Origin: Crocinitomix algicola
GTDB taxonomy: Bacteria; Bacteroidota; Bacteroidia; Flavobacteriales_D; Crocinitomicaceae
DNA: 64,000 bases
Reading direction: 5' to 3'
NCBI RefSeq assembly: GCF_001661595.2
Contig: NZ_LYPF02000002.1
Coordinates: 124,001 to 188,000, forward strand
The position numbers were made by a program, and so were the translations under genes. Numbering within the stretch: position 1 is the first letter of the stretch; each line of letters starts with the position of its first letter. Below the pieces are notes generated by a model. It was not told the origin of the DNA, searched no databases, and saw only the letters and a program-made list of their open reading frames with translations. Below are positions 52,518 through 61,263 of this stretch, piece after piece.

Positions 52518-53792
52518 ATGTCAATAACTCATATTCAAAAACGAAATTATACTGCAAAACCTTTCCAACTGGAAAAAATCACGAATGCTGTATTTAAAGC
52601 TATGAATGCTGCTTCTGAAGGTGAATTAAAGGATGCTGAAATTATTTCGCACAAGACATACGAGAGCTTATTAGAGCGTGTTAATGCTTTGGAGAATTAC
52701 ACACCAACAGTAGAGGAAATCCAAGATTTAGTGGAGCAAAAATTAATGGAGAATAAGTTTTTCAACACTGCAAAAGCTTATATTCTTTACAGAAACGAAC
52801 AAGCCCAAAAAAGGAAAAGAAATCTATTTGAAAAACGTGTAAATCTGAAGCCTTATGAATATCCAGAATTGTACGAATATGTTCCTGCTATTCGACATTC
52901 TTATTGGATTCATTCCGAATTTAATTTTACCAGTGACATTCAAGATTTTAAAACACATTTGTCTGAAGTTGAACGCAGTTCGATTAAAAATACAATGTTA
53001 GCAATCTCGCAAATTGAAATCGCTGTAAAAACCTTTTGGGGTGATATTTATAAAAGAATGCCAAAACCTGAGGTTGGCTCGGTTGGAGCAACATTTGCAG
53101 AAAGCGAGGTAAGACATGCTGATGCATATTCGCATTTAATTGAAATTTTAGGATTAAATACCGAATTTGAAAGCTTGAAAAAGAAGCCTGTCATAATGCG
53201 TAGAATTCAATACCTAGAAGCTTCATTATCAAATGCAAGAAGTACAGATAATAAGGCATATTCAGAAGCCGTTCTGCTTTTTTCACTCTTTATTGAGCAC
53301 GTATCGTTATTTAGTCAGTTCTTAATAATTATGGCCTTTAACAAACACAAGAACATGTTAAAGGGAATTTCAAATGTTGTTGAAGCAACTTCTAAAGAAG
53401 AACAAATACATGGAGATTTTGGAATTGATATCATCAATATTATCAAAGAAGAGAATCCAGATTGGTTTGATGAGGAGTATAAGAAACGCATTACAGGGAT
53501 GTGTTTAAATGCGTTTGAAGCAGAAAGTGGTATTGTAGATTGGATTTTTGAAAAGGGAGAATTGGACTTTTTACCAAAAAAGGTTGTTATCGAATTTTTA
53601 AAAGACCGATTTAACCGCTCTTTAGACAGCATTGGAATTGAAAAAGTATTTGAAACTGACGAATCACTATTAAGTGAGACAGAATGGTTTGACGATGAAA
53701 TTATCGGGACAAAACACGGTGATTTCTTCGTAAAACGATCAATTAATTACAGTAAAAGAACTCAAAGTATTACAAGCGAAGACCTATTTTAA
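52518..53792 (+). CDS. nrdB: Class I ribonucleotide reductase beta subunit with N-terminal ATP-cone
   Basis: 424 aa. Residues ~1-95 are an ATP-cone (VQKRN-like HIQKRNYTAKPF, EIQDLVEQKLMENKFF and TAKAYILYRNEQ), the nucleotide-sensing domain normally found on NrdA. Residues ~110-400 are the dimetal radical-generating core: Glu197-x-x-His200 in SEVRHADAY with Tyr204 at the radical-tyrosine position, a Glu in SLFIEHVSLFSQF, and a second ExxH in EEQIHGDFG. A comparable ATP-cone NrdB is described from the flavobacterium Leeuwenhoekiella blandensis, where dATP controls activity through NrdB oligomerisation. Metal type (Mn or Fe) cannot be read from sequence alone. It starts behind a long regulatory region and is 2 bp upstream of nrdA. 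Confidence 0.95.
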   Translation: MSITHIQKRNYTAKPFQLEKITNAVFKAMNAASEGELKDAEIISHKTYESLLERVNALENYTPTVEEIQDLVEQKLMENKFFNTAKAYILYRNEQAQKRKRNLFEKRVNLKPYEYPELYEYVPAIRHSYWIHSEFNFTSDIQDFKTHLSEVERSSIKNTMLAISQIEIAVKTFWGDIYKRMPKPEVGSVGATFAESEVRHADAYSHLIEILGLNTEFESLKKKPVIMRRIQYLEASLSNARSTDNKAYSEAVLLFSLFIEHVSLFSQFLIIMAFNKHKNMLKGISNVVEATSKEEQIHGDFGIDIINIIKEENPDWFDEEYKKRITGMCLNAFEAESGIVDWIFEKGELDFLPKKVVIEFLKDRFNRSLDSIGIEKVFETDESLLSETEWFDDEIIGTKHGDFFVKRSINYSKRTQSITSEDLF

Positions 53793-53794
53793 TT

Positions 53795-55588
53795 ATGAAA
53801 GAAGAATTTAGCCCCGAGAATGCAACATTAGCAGGAGATATTGCTACTGCTGCTGATAAATTGAAAACAGCGCGTGAAGAAGCGCGTCAACAAATGAACG
53901 ATCCGTACAGTGATGGTTTTAAATGGTTAACTGAGCACAGCAGAAACTTTTTAAAAGCAGGTTATTTAACGGAAGGTGTAGAACCAGAGGAGCGTATTAG
54001 AGAAATCGCTGATAGAGCCGAAAAAATCTTAGGAATCGAAGGATTTAGTGACAAGTTCTTTTATTATATGTCACAAGGATTTTACTCATTAGCATCGCCT
54101 GTATGGTCTAATTTTGGTAAAGATAGAGGTCTGCCAATTAGTTGCTTTGGGTCTCATATTGATGATGATATGGGAAATATTTTATACACACAGTCCGAAG
54201 TAGGAATGATGTCCAAATTAGGGGGAGGAACATCAGGTTATTTCGGGAAAATAAGACATCGTGGTGCTGAAGTTAAAAATAATGGACAAGCATCGGGAGC
54301 TGTACATATCATGCAGTTATTCGAATCGATGGTTGATGTTGTTAGTCAAGGTTCTGTTCGTAGAGGTCGATTTTCGCCCTATTTACCCGTAGAGCATAAA
54401 GATATTTCTGAGTTCTTAGATATTGGAACGGAAGGAAATCCAATTCAAGAATTGACACATGGCGTAACGGTTGGAGATGAATGGATGCAAGCAATGATTG
54501 ATGGTGACCAAGAAAAACGAACCATTTGGGCAAAAGTACTTCAAAGAAGAGGTGAAATGGGGTACCCATACATCTTTTTTAAAGATAAAGCTAATGCTGG
54601 TGCTGCGGATGTTTATCGTGATAAGAATCATGAAATCTATGCAAGTAACCTTTGTACAGAAATCATGTTACCATCAAATGATAACTGGTCGTTCGTATGT
54701 GTTTTATCTTCTTTAAATGTTTTACATTACGATAAATGGAAAGACACTGACGCTGTTGAAACCATGGTTTATTTCTTAGATGCTGTTATTACAGAATTCT
54801 TGGAAAAATTAGAAGTTTACAGAGATTCAGAAGATCGTGAAGATCGTCAGACCTTCTTGTTTATGGAAAGAGCTTATAATTTTGCCAAGGAAAACCGTGC
54901 TTTAGGATTAGGTGTTCTTGGTTGGCACTCATTATTACAGTCAAAAATGTATGCTTTTGATAGTCAAGAAGCGTTTAATTTAAATAATGAGATTTTTAAG
55001 AATATTAAAGAACATTCTTATAAAGCGTCTGAAGAATTAGCAGAACAATTTGGTGAACCTGAGTTGTTAAAAGGTTACGGTAGAAGAAATGCAACATTAA
55101 ATGCTATTGCACCAACTACTTCATCTGCTTTCATTTTAGGACAAGTATCTCAAGGTATTGAACCTATTTGGTCAAATATCTATGTAAAGGATATCGCAAA
55201 AATTAAAACGACGATTAAGAATCCTTTCTTGGTTAATTTACTTCAGGAAAAAGGTATGGATAATCAAGAAACTTGGAGAAGTATTCGTGATATGGATGGT
55301 TCTGTTCAACACCTTGACTTTTTGACCGAAGCTGAAAAAGATGTCTTTAAGACGTATTCAGAGATTGATCAAATGGATATTGTTTATCAAGCAGCTAACC
55401 GTCAAGCATACATAGACCAAGGACAATCAGTGAATATTATTGTACACCCAGATATGCCTGTTAAAGAAATTAATAAAATACATGTAACGGCTTGGAAATT
55501 AGGGTTGAAGTCGCTTTACTATCAACATAGTATGAATGCTGCACAAAAATTTAGACAAAAGAAAGATTGTGCTAGCTGCGAAGCTTAA
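53795..55588 (+). CDS. nrdA: Class I ribonucleotide reductase alpha subunit lacking an ATP-cone
   Basis: 597 aa, shorter than usual NrdA because no N-terminal ATP-cone is present; the chain opens with a helical segment and enters the ten-stranded barrel by residue ~95. Active-site cysteines are in LPISCFGSH and SFVCVLSSLN, and the thiyl cysteine with its Glu in NLCTEIMLPS. The C-terminal redox pair is in DCASCEA, the last residues. It reduces ribonucleoside diphosphates using the radical from NrdB. It begins 2 bp after nrdB, so the subunits are translated from one message. The overall-activity site has moved to NrdB, which compensates for its absence here. Confidence 0.96.
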   Translation: MKEEFSPENATLAGDIATAADKLKTAREEARQQMNDPYSDGFKWLTEHSRNFLKAGYLTEGVEPEERIREIADRAEKILGIEGFSDKFFYYMSQGFYSLASPVWSNFGKDRGLPISCFGSHIDDDMGNILYTQSEVGMMSKLGGGTSGYFGKIRHRGAEVKNNGQASGAVHIMQLFESMVDVVSQGSVRRGRFSPYLPVEHKDISEFLDIGTEGNPIQELTHGVTVGDEWMQAMIDGDQEKRTIWAKVLQRRGEMGYPYIFFKDKANAGAADVYRDKNHEIYASNLCTEIMLPSNDNWSFVCVLSSLNVLHYDKWKDTDAVETMVYFLDAVITEFLEKLEVYRDSEDREDRQTFLFMERAYNFAKENRALGLGVLGWHSLLQSKMYAFDSQEAFNLNNEIFKNIKEHSYKASEELAEQFGEPELLKGYGRRNATLNAIAPTTSSAFILGQVSQGIEPIWSNIYVKDIAKIKTTIKNPFLVNLLQEKGMDNQETWRSIRDMDGSVQHLDFLTEAEKDVFKTYSEIDQMDIVYQAANRQAYIDQGQSVNIIVHPDMPVKEINKIHVTAWKLGLKSLYYQHSMNAAQKFRQKKDCASCEA

Positions 55589-55606
55589 AAAAATAATAAA
55601 TACAGT

Positions 55607-55642
55607 AAAAAGACTGCTGCCTTTTGGTGGCAGTCTTTTTTT
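55607..55642 (+). terminator. Intrinsic terminator of nrdBA
   Basis: An 11-bp stem (55607-55617 with 55630-55640) followed by Ts; the loop could add further pairs. It isolates nrdBA from the kinase gene. Confidence 0.88.
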
Positions 55643-55681
55643 ATGCTCGATATTCCCTAACTTTGCAATAGAACCTTAATT

Positions 55682-56782
55682 ATGGATTTACCAAAACACA
55701 ATGATTTGCAAGCAAAGTCCTTGGCTGAACGTGTTAAAGAGCTAGAATGTTTGTATAAAATCTCTCAAATTTCAGGAAATTTTAAAACTGATTTAGTTAA
55801 AGCCTTAACATTAATCTTAGCAGAAATTCCTAAGGGTTGGCAATTCCCTGAATTAATGCAAACTTATCTGGTTTATGGGAATGTGGAGTACGGAATTAAG
55901 CCAACGGATGAAATGTATCAATCCTGTAGCTTCGAAATTCATCCGAACATTAATGGGTGTTTATTCGTGTATTTTGAAAAGGATAAAGAACCTAATAGTG
56001 GCCAAAAGTTTTTAATTGAAGAACAAGCTTTATTAAAACAAATTGTTCACGAAATTTCAGGGTTAATCGAATTGGATGAAAAGCGTAAAAGTGAACGTCT
56101 TATCCAAGAAAAATTGAAACATAGTGATCGTTTAAATTTGTTGGGTGAGCTAACGGCCGGAATTGCTCACGAATTGAATACGCCTCTTGGAAATATAATT
56201 GGGTTTACAGAATTATTGCTGAAGGATGAGTCAGATCCGAATAAAATAAGTGACCTCAATCGGGTTTTAAAATCTTCAAAACATGCTAGCGAAATAGTTA
56301 AAAAATTGCTTTTTTTCTCTTGTGAAATGCCTTCTCAATTCAAAAAATCTAACTTAAATAAAGTTATAAAGGATTGTATTGATTTGTTGAAAATTCAAAT
56401 TAATGAAAAACAAATTCAGGTCAACTTAAACCTTAATCTTGAGATACCTCTGTTTAAATTTGATGCCATTCAAATAACCCAAGTTATTTTTAATATGGTG
56501 TTAAATGCCATTCATGCAATGGATTTACAAGGACAGCTTTGTATTGTCACGAAACAGGAAAATAAAAATATTGTTTTGATAATTCAAGATAATGGGGCCG
56601 GAATTCCTCAAAATGATTTGGAAAAAATATTTCAGCCTTTTAATTCGAATAAAGAGAATGGAGCAGGTCTTGGTTTGGCGGTAACTCATGGTATTGTTCA
56701 AGCTCATAAAGGAAGGATTAAGGTTGAATCGAAAGAAGGTGAAGGGACCTGTTTTACTATTTATTTACCAATAACAGAATAA
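55682..56782 (+). CDS. Soluble sensor histidine kinase
   Basis: 366 aa without membrane segment or signal peptide. Residues ~15-130 form a small GAF-like sensory domain, with YKISQISGNF, a cluster of aromatic residues and one Cys (Cys82). The H-box is GIAHELNTPLGNIIG, with His163 as phosphorylation site. N, G1, G2 boxes follow (QVIFNMVLNAIHAMD, DNGAGIP, NGAGLGLAVTHGI), typical of NtrB-like HPK4 kinases. The stop codon TAA overlaps the ATG of the response regulator by one base, so the two are made together. A cytoplasmic signal such as redox or nitrogen state is likely, given the genes that follow. Confidence 0.93.
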   Translation: MDLPKHNDLQAKSLAERVKELECLYKISQISGNFKTDLVKALTLILAEIPKGWQFPELMQTYLVYGNVEYGIKPTDEMYQSCSFEIHPNINGCLFVYFEKDKEPNSGQKFLIEEQALLKQIVHEISGLIELDEKRKSERLIQEKLKHSDRLNLLGELTAGIAHELNTPLGNIIGFTELLLKDESDPNKISDLNRVLKSSKHASEIVKKLLFFSCEMPSQFKKSNLNKVIKDCIDLLKIQINEKQIQVNLNLNLEIPLFKFDAIQITQVIFNMVLNAIHAMDLQGQLCIVTKQENKNIVLIIQDNGAGIPQNDLEKIFQPFNSNKENGAGLGLAVTHGIVQAHKGRIKVESKEGEGTCFTIYLPITE

Positions 56783-58101
56783 TGAATAAAGATACTTCTA
56801 TTTTAGTTGTTGATGATTCGCACGATATGCTAGAATTAGTGCGACGGCAATTGGTTAATCTAGGGTTAAATCCAGTGGTTTCGGATAATGTAATGGATGC
56901 GATTGAATTGTTGGAGCAGACAACATTTGACTTGCTAATTACAGATTTAAATATGCCAAAAATAGGAGGGGAACAACTGATTAAATTTGTAGCGGAGCAT
57001 GTGCAAAACCTCCCAGTTTTAGTGATTACAGGGTATCCAAGTATCGATTCGGCAATAAATGTGATGAAATTGGGAGCAATGGAGTATTTGATTAAGCCGT
57101 TTACTGCTGAAGATTTGGCTTATGCAATAGAAAATATTCTGAGCGATATTCCAGAGCCATCAGAATCTTTAGTTAACGAAAATAGAAGTAGTTACCATGG
57201 TATTATTGGTGCAAGTGACAAAATGCAAGAACTCTATACCACGATTGAACGAACGCGATCAAATCGGGCAACAATTTTGATTAATGGAGAAAGTGGTACG
57301 GGTAAAGAATTAGTGGCGCGAGCAGTTCATTACGGAAGCGATTTTTCAGCAGCACCCTTTATTTCTGTTAACTGCGGAGCTATTCCTGAACAGCTTTTGG
57401 AAAGTGAGTTGTTCGGACATCTGAAAGGAAGTTTTACTGGTGCAATTTCAAACCGAGCTGGTTTTTTTCAAGCGGCGCATGGAGGAACTTTGTTTTTGGA
57501 TGAAATCAGCAATACTTCTTTAGCCGTGCAAGCTAAATTACTGAGAGCAATCCAAGAAAAAGAAGTTACGGCACTCGGGGCAACTAAAAGTCAAAAAATT
57601 GATGTTCGAATAATTACTGCAACCAATGTCAATTTACAGGAGTTGGTACGTCAAGGTAAATTTCGTGAAGATTTGTATTATCGTTTAAATGTTATATTTC
57701 TTGAAATACCACCATTACGTGATCGAAAAGGTGATATTGTATCCTTGGTCAGGTACTTTAATCAAAAATTCAGTAAAGAATTGTCTAAGAATAAATTAAA
57801 GTTTCACAGAAATGTAATCAATTCGTTTAACAATTATGCGTGGCCAGGAAATGTTCGAGAATTAGAAAATTTTATTCAACGATTAGTTGTCATGCATGAC
57901 GATGAAATTACGATGGTTGAAATTCCGGACTATATGAAATCTAAACCTGCTCAAAAAGAAGAGGATGATGAAGTACTCTCGTTAAAAGAGATGGAAAGAA
58001 AATACATTCAAAAAGTACTACTTAGCTTTGATAACAATAAATCTAAAGCAGCGCAAGCTTTAGGGATAGATCGTAAAACTCTAAGGGAAAAGCTTAAATA
58101 A
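56782..58101 (+). CDS. Sigma-54-dependent response regulator, NtrC family
   Basis: 439 aa in three domains. The receiver has Asp55 in LLITDLNMPK as phosphoacceptor. The AAA+ domain has Walker A GESGTGKE (169-176) and Walker B GGTLFLDE (234-241). Its sigma-54 contact loop is GSFTGA (216-221), where most members have GAFTGA; Ser at this position is found in other functional activators as I recall. The C-terminal Fis-like helix-turn-helix is NNKSKAAQALGIDRKTLREKLK (in part), ending right at the recognition helix. It should bind upstream of a sigma-54 promoter and melt it with ATP. Such a promoter lies 148 bp downstream, before the Cys-rich gene. Confidence 0.95.
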   Translation: MNKDTSILVVDDSHDMLELVRRQLVNLGLNPVVSDNVMDAIELLEQTTFDLLITDLNMPKIGGEQLIKFVAEHVQNLPVLVITGYPSIDSAINVMKLGAMEYLIKPFTAEDLAYAIENILSDIPEPSESLVNENRSSYHGIIGASDKMQELYTTIERTRSNRATILINGESGTGKELVARAVHYGSDFSAAPFISVNCGAIPEQLLESELFGHLKGSFTGAISNRAGFFQAAHGGTLFLDEISNTSLAVQAKLLRAIQEKEVTALGATKSQKIDVRIITATNVNLQELVRQGKFREDLYYRLNVIFLEIPPLRDRKGDIVSLVRYFNQKFSKELSKNKLKFHRNVINSFNNYAWPGNVRELENFIQRLVVMHDDEITMVEIPDYMKSKPAQKEEDDEVLSLKEMERKYIQKVLLSFDNNKSKAAQALGIDRKTLREKLK

Positions 58102-58121
58102 ACAAAAAATCATTGGTTCAA

Positions 58122-58160
58122 TTCGTACCGTAATGGGGAATTTTGTACCAGAATGTTGGT
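58122..58160 (+). promoter_or_regulatory. Tandem repeat, candidate activator-binding site
   Basis: Two direct copies of TTYGTACCRKAATG start at 58122 and 58142, 20 bp apart, about two DNA turns. The second copy is also part of a dyad, TACCA (58146-58150) with TGGTA (58156-58160). They lie about 90-130 bp upstream of the sigma-54 element, the usual place for NtrC-type binding sites. Binding by the adjacent regulator is inference. Confidence 0.55.
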
Positions 58161-58248
58161 AGTAAAAATCCAAGAAAAAGTAGGGGGTAAAAACTAATGC
58201 CCTGAACTTCAGTGGTTGGTGCTTTTGTTTTGCTCAGAATTTCTGTTT

Positions 58249-58264
58249 TGGCATTGGACTTGCC
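58249..58264 (+). promoter_or_regulatory. Sigma-54 (-24/-12) promoter
   Basis: TGGCATTGGACTTGCC fits the consensus TGGCACRN4TTGCW with the invariant GG and GC at the exact spacing. Transcription would start near 58275, about 18 bp before the ATG of the Cys-rich gene at 58293. Confidence 0.75.
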
Positions 58265-58292
58265 TTTAGTAAAGTCAAATTATAAAACTGAT

Positions 58293-58541
58293 ATGAGCAT
58301 TTGCAACAATTGTACACATGATAATTCCTGTGTTTTTAGAATGTCTGAGAAATATAGCTCCTTTATGTTTTGTGACGGACATGAGGTACAAGAGAATTTG
58401 ACATCTTTATCTGTTGAGCAGACTCGCTCACCTCAAATGGCTCGAACGATTTTGGATTTATGTGCAGATTGTGACTCAAGCAATACCTGTACACTTAGAG
58501 ATCCGGAGCATTTTATTTTTCAGTGCGAACACTATTCTTAA
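58293..58541 (+). CDS. Small protein with duplicated Cys/His motif
   Basis: 82 aa from the ATG at 58293; a longer in-frame start (58212) lies upstream of the sigma-54 element and is rejected. The chain consists of two similar modules. Module 1 has Cys4, Cys7, Cys13, Cys27, His30. Module 2 has Cys57, Cys60, Cys66, Cys78, His80. The shared plan is C-x2-C-x5-C, then an Arg two or three residues later, then F-x-C and a His. Such sites often bind zinc or an iron-sulfur cluster. I recall small proteins with a similar C-x2-C-x5-C plan ending CEEY beside redox enzymes in anaerobes, but cannot name a family. It is the first gene behind the sigma-54 promoter and lies 12 bp before gdhA. A sensor, metal carrier or enzyme adaptor are all possible. 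Confidence 0.8.
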   Translation: MSICNNCTHDNSCVFRMSEKYSSFMFCDGHEVQENLTSLSVEQTRSPQMARTILDLCADCDSSNTCTLRDPEHFIFQCEHYS

Positions 58542-58553
58542 ACTATATATTAT

Positions 58554-59837
58554 ATGGAAACAATCAAAAAAAAATCTGCTAAAAAAGGCATGTATGAAAA
58601 TGTGATGAAGCAGTACGATCAAGCTGCCGATATCATGAATTTACATGGTGGCATTCGAAAAATTTTAGCCAATACCAATAATGAAATTGTAGTTCATTTT
58701 CCTGTAAAATTGGATGATGGGACAATTGAAGTATTTACAGGATATCGTGTACAACATAATAATGCACTAGGACCTTACAAAGGAGGATTGAGGTATCATC
58801 CAACAGTTGATATTGATGCGGCAAGAGCTTTAGCAATGTGGATGACCTGGAAAAGTGCTATAGCAGGTTTGCCTTATGGTGGAGGAAAAGGAGGAATTCA
58901 AATTGACCCTAGTAAGTATTCGGAGGCGGAATTAGAACGAATTACACGAAGGTTTACCTACGCTTTAGGAGATAATATTGGACCAGATTTAGATATTCCT
59001 GCTCCAGATGTTAATACGAATGCCAAAATTATGGCATGGATTGCAGATACTTACTCTTCAATTAAATCACCATCGGTACGCCAAAAAAACATGCACGTCG
59101 TAACTGGTAAACCTGTTTATTCAGGTGGATTAGCTGGTAGAGATAGAGCAACAGGCTTTGGAGTTGTGGTGAATATTAAAAACTGGGCTAAAACAAATAA
59201 TATAGACTTAAAAGACAAAACTTTTATTGTTCAAGGTTTTGGAAATGTAGGGTATTGGGCATCACATTTTTTAATTAAAGAAGGCGCAAAATTAATAGCC
59301 GTTCAAGACGCAAGTGGAACAATTGTAGCAGATAATGGAATAGACCCTGAATCACTTTTAGACCATACAAAAAATAATAGTGGAAATGTTGCGGGATTTG
59401 TTGACGCAGCTGAATTTGAAAATGGAGGTTTTTTTGGAATTAAATGTGATATCGTTATACCAGCAGCATTAGGAAATCAAATTACAGAAGAAAACTGTGA
59501 GACTATCCAAGCACAAGTTATTGCTGAAGGTGCAAATGGACCAGTGAATACTGAAGCAGAACGTATTTTATTGGATAAAGGAATTCAAATCATCCCAGAT
59601 ATTCTTTGTAACTCTGGTGGCGTAATTGGTAGTTACTACGAATGGCTGCAAAACAAGAGAAGTGAGAATTGGAAAATCAGTATGGTGTTGGATATGATTG
59701 AAGATAAGATTATAGATGCTTACGATCGAGTAGTGGAAACATCTCAGAAACATAATGTAAGCTGGCGAGTTGGTGCGTATGTTGTCGCATTAGAACGATT
59801 GGAGCAAACTTATAAAGAAAGAGGGGTATTCCCATAG
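58554..59837 (+). CDS. gdhA: Glutamate dehydrogenase (Glu/Leu/Phe/Val dehydrogenase family)
   Basis: Interconverts glutamate and 2-oxoglutarate plus ammonium with NAD(P). The substrate motif GPYKGGLRYHP is at residues 73-83 and the catalytic lysine Lys112 in PYGGGKGGI; the Rossmann loop is VQGFGNVG near 224-231. At 427 aa it belongs to the hexameric, short form, and the motif set is that of glutamate dehydrogenase, not leucine dehydrogenase. Coenzyme choice cannot be fixed by eye. It lies 12 bp after the Cys-rich gene and 3 bp before pntAA, all behind one sigma-54 promoter. This suggests that NADPH from transhydrogenase supports amination, or that NADH/NADPH balance is linked to ammonium release. 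Confidence 0.93.
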   Translation: METIKKKSAKKGMYENVMKQYDQAADIMNLHGGIRKILANTNNEIVVHFPVKLDDGTIEVFTGYRVQHNNALGPYKGGLRYHPTVDIDAARALAMWMTWKSAIAGLPYGGGKGGIQIDPSKYSEAELERITRRFTYALGDNIGPDLDIPAPDVNTNAKIMAWIADTYSSIKSPSVRQKNMHVVTGKPVYSGGLAGRDRATGFGVVVNIKNWAKTNNIDLKDKTFIVQGFGNVGYWASHFLIKEGAKLIAVQDASGTIVADNGIDPESLLDHTKNNSGNVAGFVDAAEFENGGFFGIKCDIVIPAALGNQITEENCETIQAQVIAEGANGPVNTEAERILLDKGIQIIPDILCNSGGVIGSYYEWLQNKRSENWKISMVLDMIEDKIIDAYDRVVETSQKHNVSWRVGAYVVALERLEQTYKERGVFP

Positions 59838-59840
59838 CCT

Positions 59841-60956
59841 ATGAAAGTATTAGGAGTATTAAAGGAGAACACTGGTGTTACCGTTGTTTGTTTAACACCA
59901 AATAATGTTGCGTCTTTAGTAAAAGACTATACCGTTCTTGTAGAAAAAGGAGCAGGAGATGACGCTGGATTTAGTGATCAAAATTATAAGGATGCCGGTG
60001 CTCAAATTCTAGACTCAAGAAATAAATTAATTAATCAAGCAAATATTATTCTGACTCATCATGCTCATATTGATGAGTCAGAACTAAACGAACATAAAAT
60101 AGTTATTGGGGGGTATAATGTTTTAGATGATTTTACATCCTTTATTCAATTTACCAACGCTAATTTTGACCTCTATAGTTTAAGTCTCTTACCTCGGACT
60201 ACAATTGCGCAATCGATGGATATTCTTTCCAGTCTTGCCTCGTTGTCCGGTTATCAATCGGTCGTTTTAGGGTTAAATAAATTGAAAACGGTAGCACCTA
60301 TGATTTCTGGTGCTGGTGGAACATTGCCCCCTTCTAACATTTTAATTCTAGGAGCTGGAGTAGCAGGGTTGCAAGCTATTGCTACCGCAAAAAGAATGGG
60401 TGCAGTGGTTTATGCATTTGATATTCGAAAGCAAACCAAAACTGAAGTTGAAAGTTTGGGTGGCAAATTTATTCAAATTGAAGGAGCAGTAGAAGATGAA
60501 AATAGTGGTGGTTATGCCGTTGAGCAAGGTGATGATTTTATGCAAAAAGTAAATAGCACTTTGACAAAGTATATTAAAACTGCAGACTTAATTATTACCA
60601 CTGCAAGAATTCCTGGTAAAAGGGCACCACTTTTAATTAACGAGTCAATGTTTGATGAAATTAAAAGAGGAGCAGTAGTTATTGATTTAGCCGCTGATAC
60701 AGGAGGCAATTGCGCTTATATTCAACCGAATGAAGAGTTAATAAAGAATGACGTACGTTTGATAGGTAATTCAGCATTGTATGAATCCTTACCCGGTTCG
60801 GCATCAGTTCTTTTAGGCAATAATATGACAGCGTTTTTAAAGCATTACAATCAATGCGGAAGTCCTAAAGAGGACGAAATACTTCAGTCTACTTTAGTGG
60901 TTAAAAATGGGGAAGTCGTTCATGAAAAAATCTGTGAAGAAATAAGTAATTATTAA
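59841..60956 (+). CDS. pntAA: NAD(P) transhydrogenase alpha subunit, soluble domain I
   Basis: 371 aa, the NAD(H)-binding domain of proton-translocating transhydrogenase. The mobile-loop motif PRTTIAQSMDILSS (118-131) and the Rossmann loop GAGVAG (171-176) are intact, followed by FDIRKQTKTEVESLGG. It is a separate polypeptide ending at residue 371, as in the three-subunit form of Rhodospirillum rubrum type, so the membrane part is encoded by the next gene. Alanine dehydrogenase is excluded by the RQD-like loop and by context. It starts 3 bp after gdhA and ends 1 bp before pntAB. Confidence 0.95.
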   Translation: MKVLGVLKENTGVTVVCLTPNNVASLVKDYTVLVEKGAGDDAGFSDQNYKDAGAQILDSRNKLINQANIILTHHAHIDESELNEHKIVIGGYNVLDDFTSFIQFTNANFDLYSLSLLPRTTIAQSMDILSSLASLSGYQSVVLGLNKLKTVAPMISGAGGTLPPSNILILGAGVAGLQAIATAKRMGAVVYAFDIRKQTKTEVESLGGKFIQIEGAVEDENSGGYAVEQGDDFMQKVNSTLTKYIKTADLIITTARIPGKRAPLLINESMFDEIKRGAVVIDLAADTGGNCAYIQPNEELIKNDVRLIGNSALYESLPGSASVLLGNNMTAFLKHYNQCGSPKEDEILQSTLVVKNGEVVHEKICEEISNY

Positions 60957-60957
60957 G

Positions 60958-61260
60958 ATGAATTTTAGTTTAAGTTTAACACCACTAGACGGTGTTTATA
61001 TTGTGTTGTTGTGCATTATTGTTGGCATAGCAATTATTAAAAATGTACCTGCTGTTTTGCATACACCATTAATGTCTGGCTCAAATGCGATAAGTGGAAT
61101 TATTATTATTGGCGGGGCGATACAATTGTTAGGACCAAAGTTTGGTTTTAATTTATCAACAGTTGTTTCGGCAATCGGTGTTCTCGTTGGTACAATTAAT
61201 GTTTCAGGTGGCTTTTTTGTTACTCACCGGATGTTGAAAATGTTTCAAATAAAAAAATAA
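60958..61260 (+). CDS. pntAB: NAD(P) transhydrogenase alpha subunit 2, membrane part
   Basis: 100 aa with three membrane helices (about 12-30, 38-58, 65-88). GVYIVLLCIIVGIAIIKNVP and the central HTPLMSGSNAISGI segment are the hallmark of PntAB; the HTPLMS/NAISG stretch lies in the proton path. It joins pntB in the membrane to make the channel that couples hydride transfer to proton movement. It starts one base after pntAA and ends 3 bp before pntB. Confidence 0.95.
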   Translation: MNFSLSLTPLDGVYIVLLCIIVGIAIIKNVPAVLHTPLMSGSNAISGIIIIGGAIQLLGPKFGFNLSTVVSAIGVLVGTINVSGGFFVTHRMLKMFQIKK

Positions 61261-61263
61261 GGG

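Noticed and set aside
58212-58292. Longer N-terminus for the Cys-rich protein
   Set aside because: This part spans the sigma-54 promoter and would not be on the transcript.
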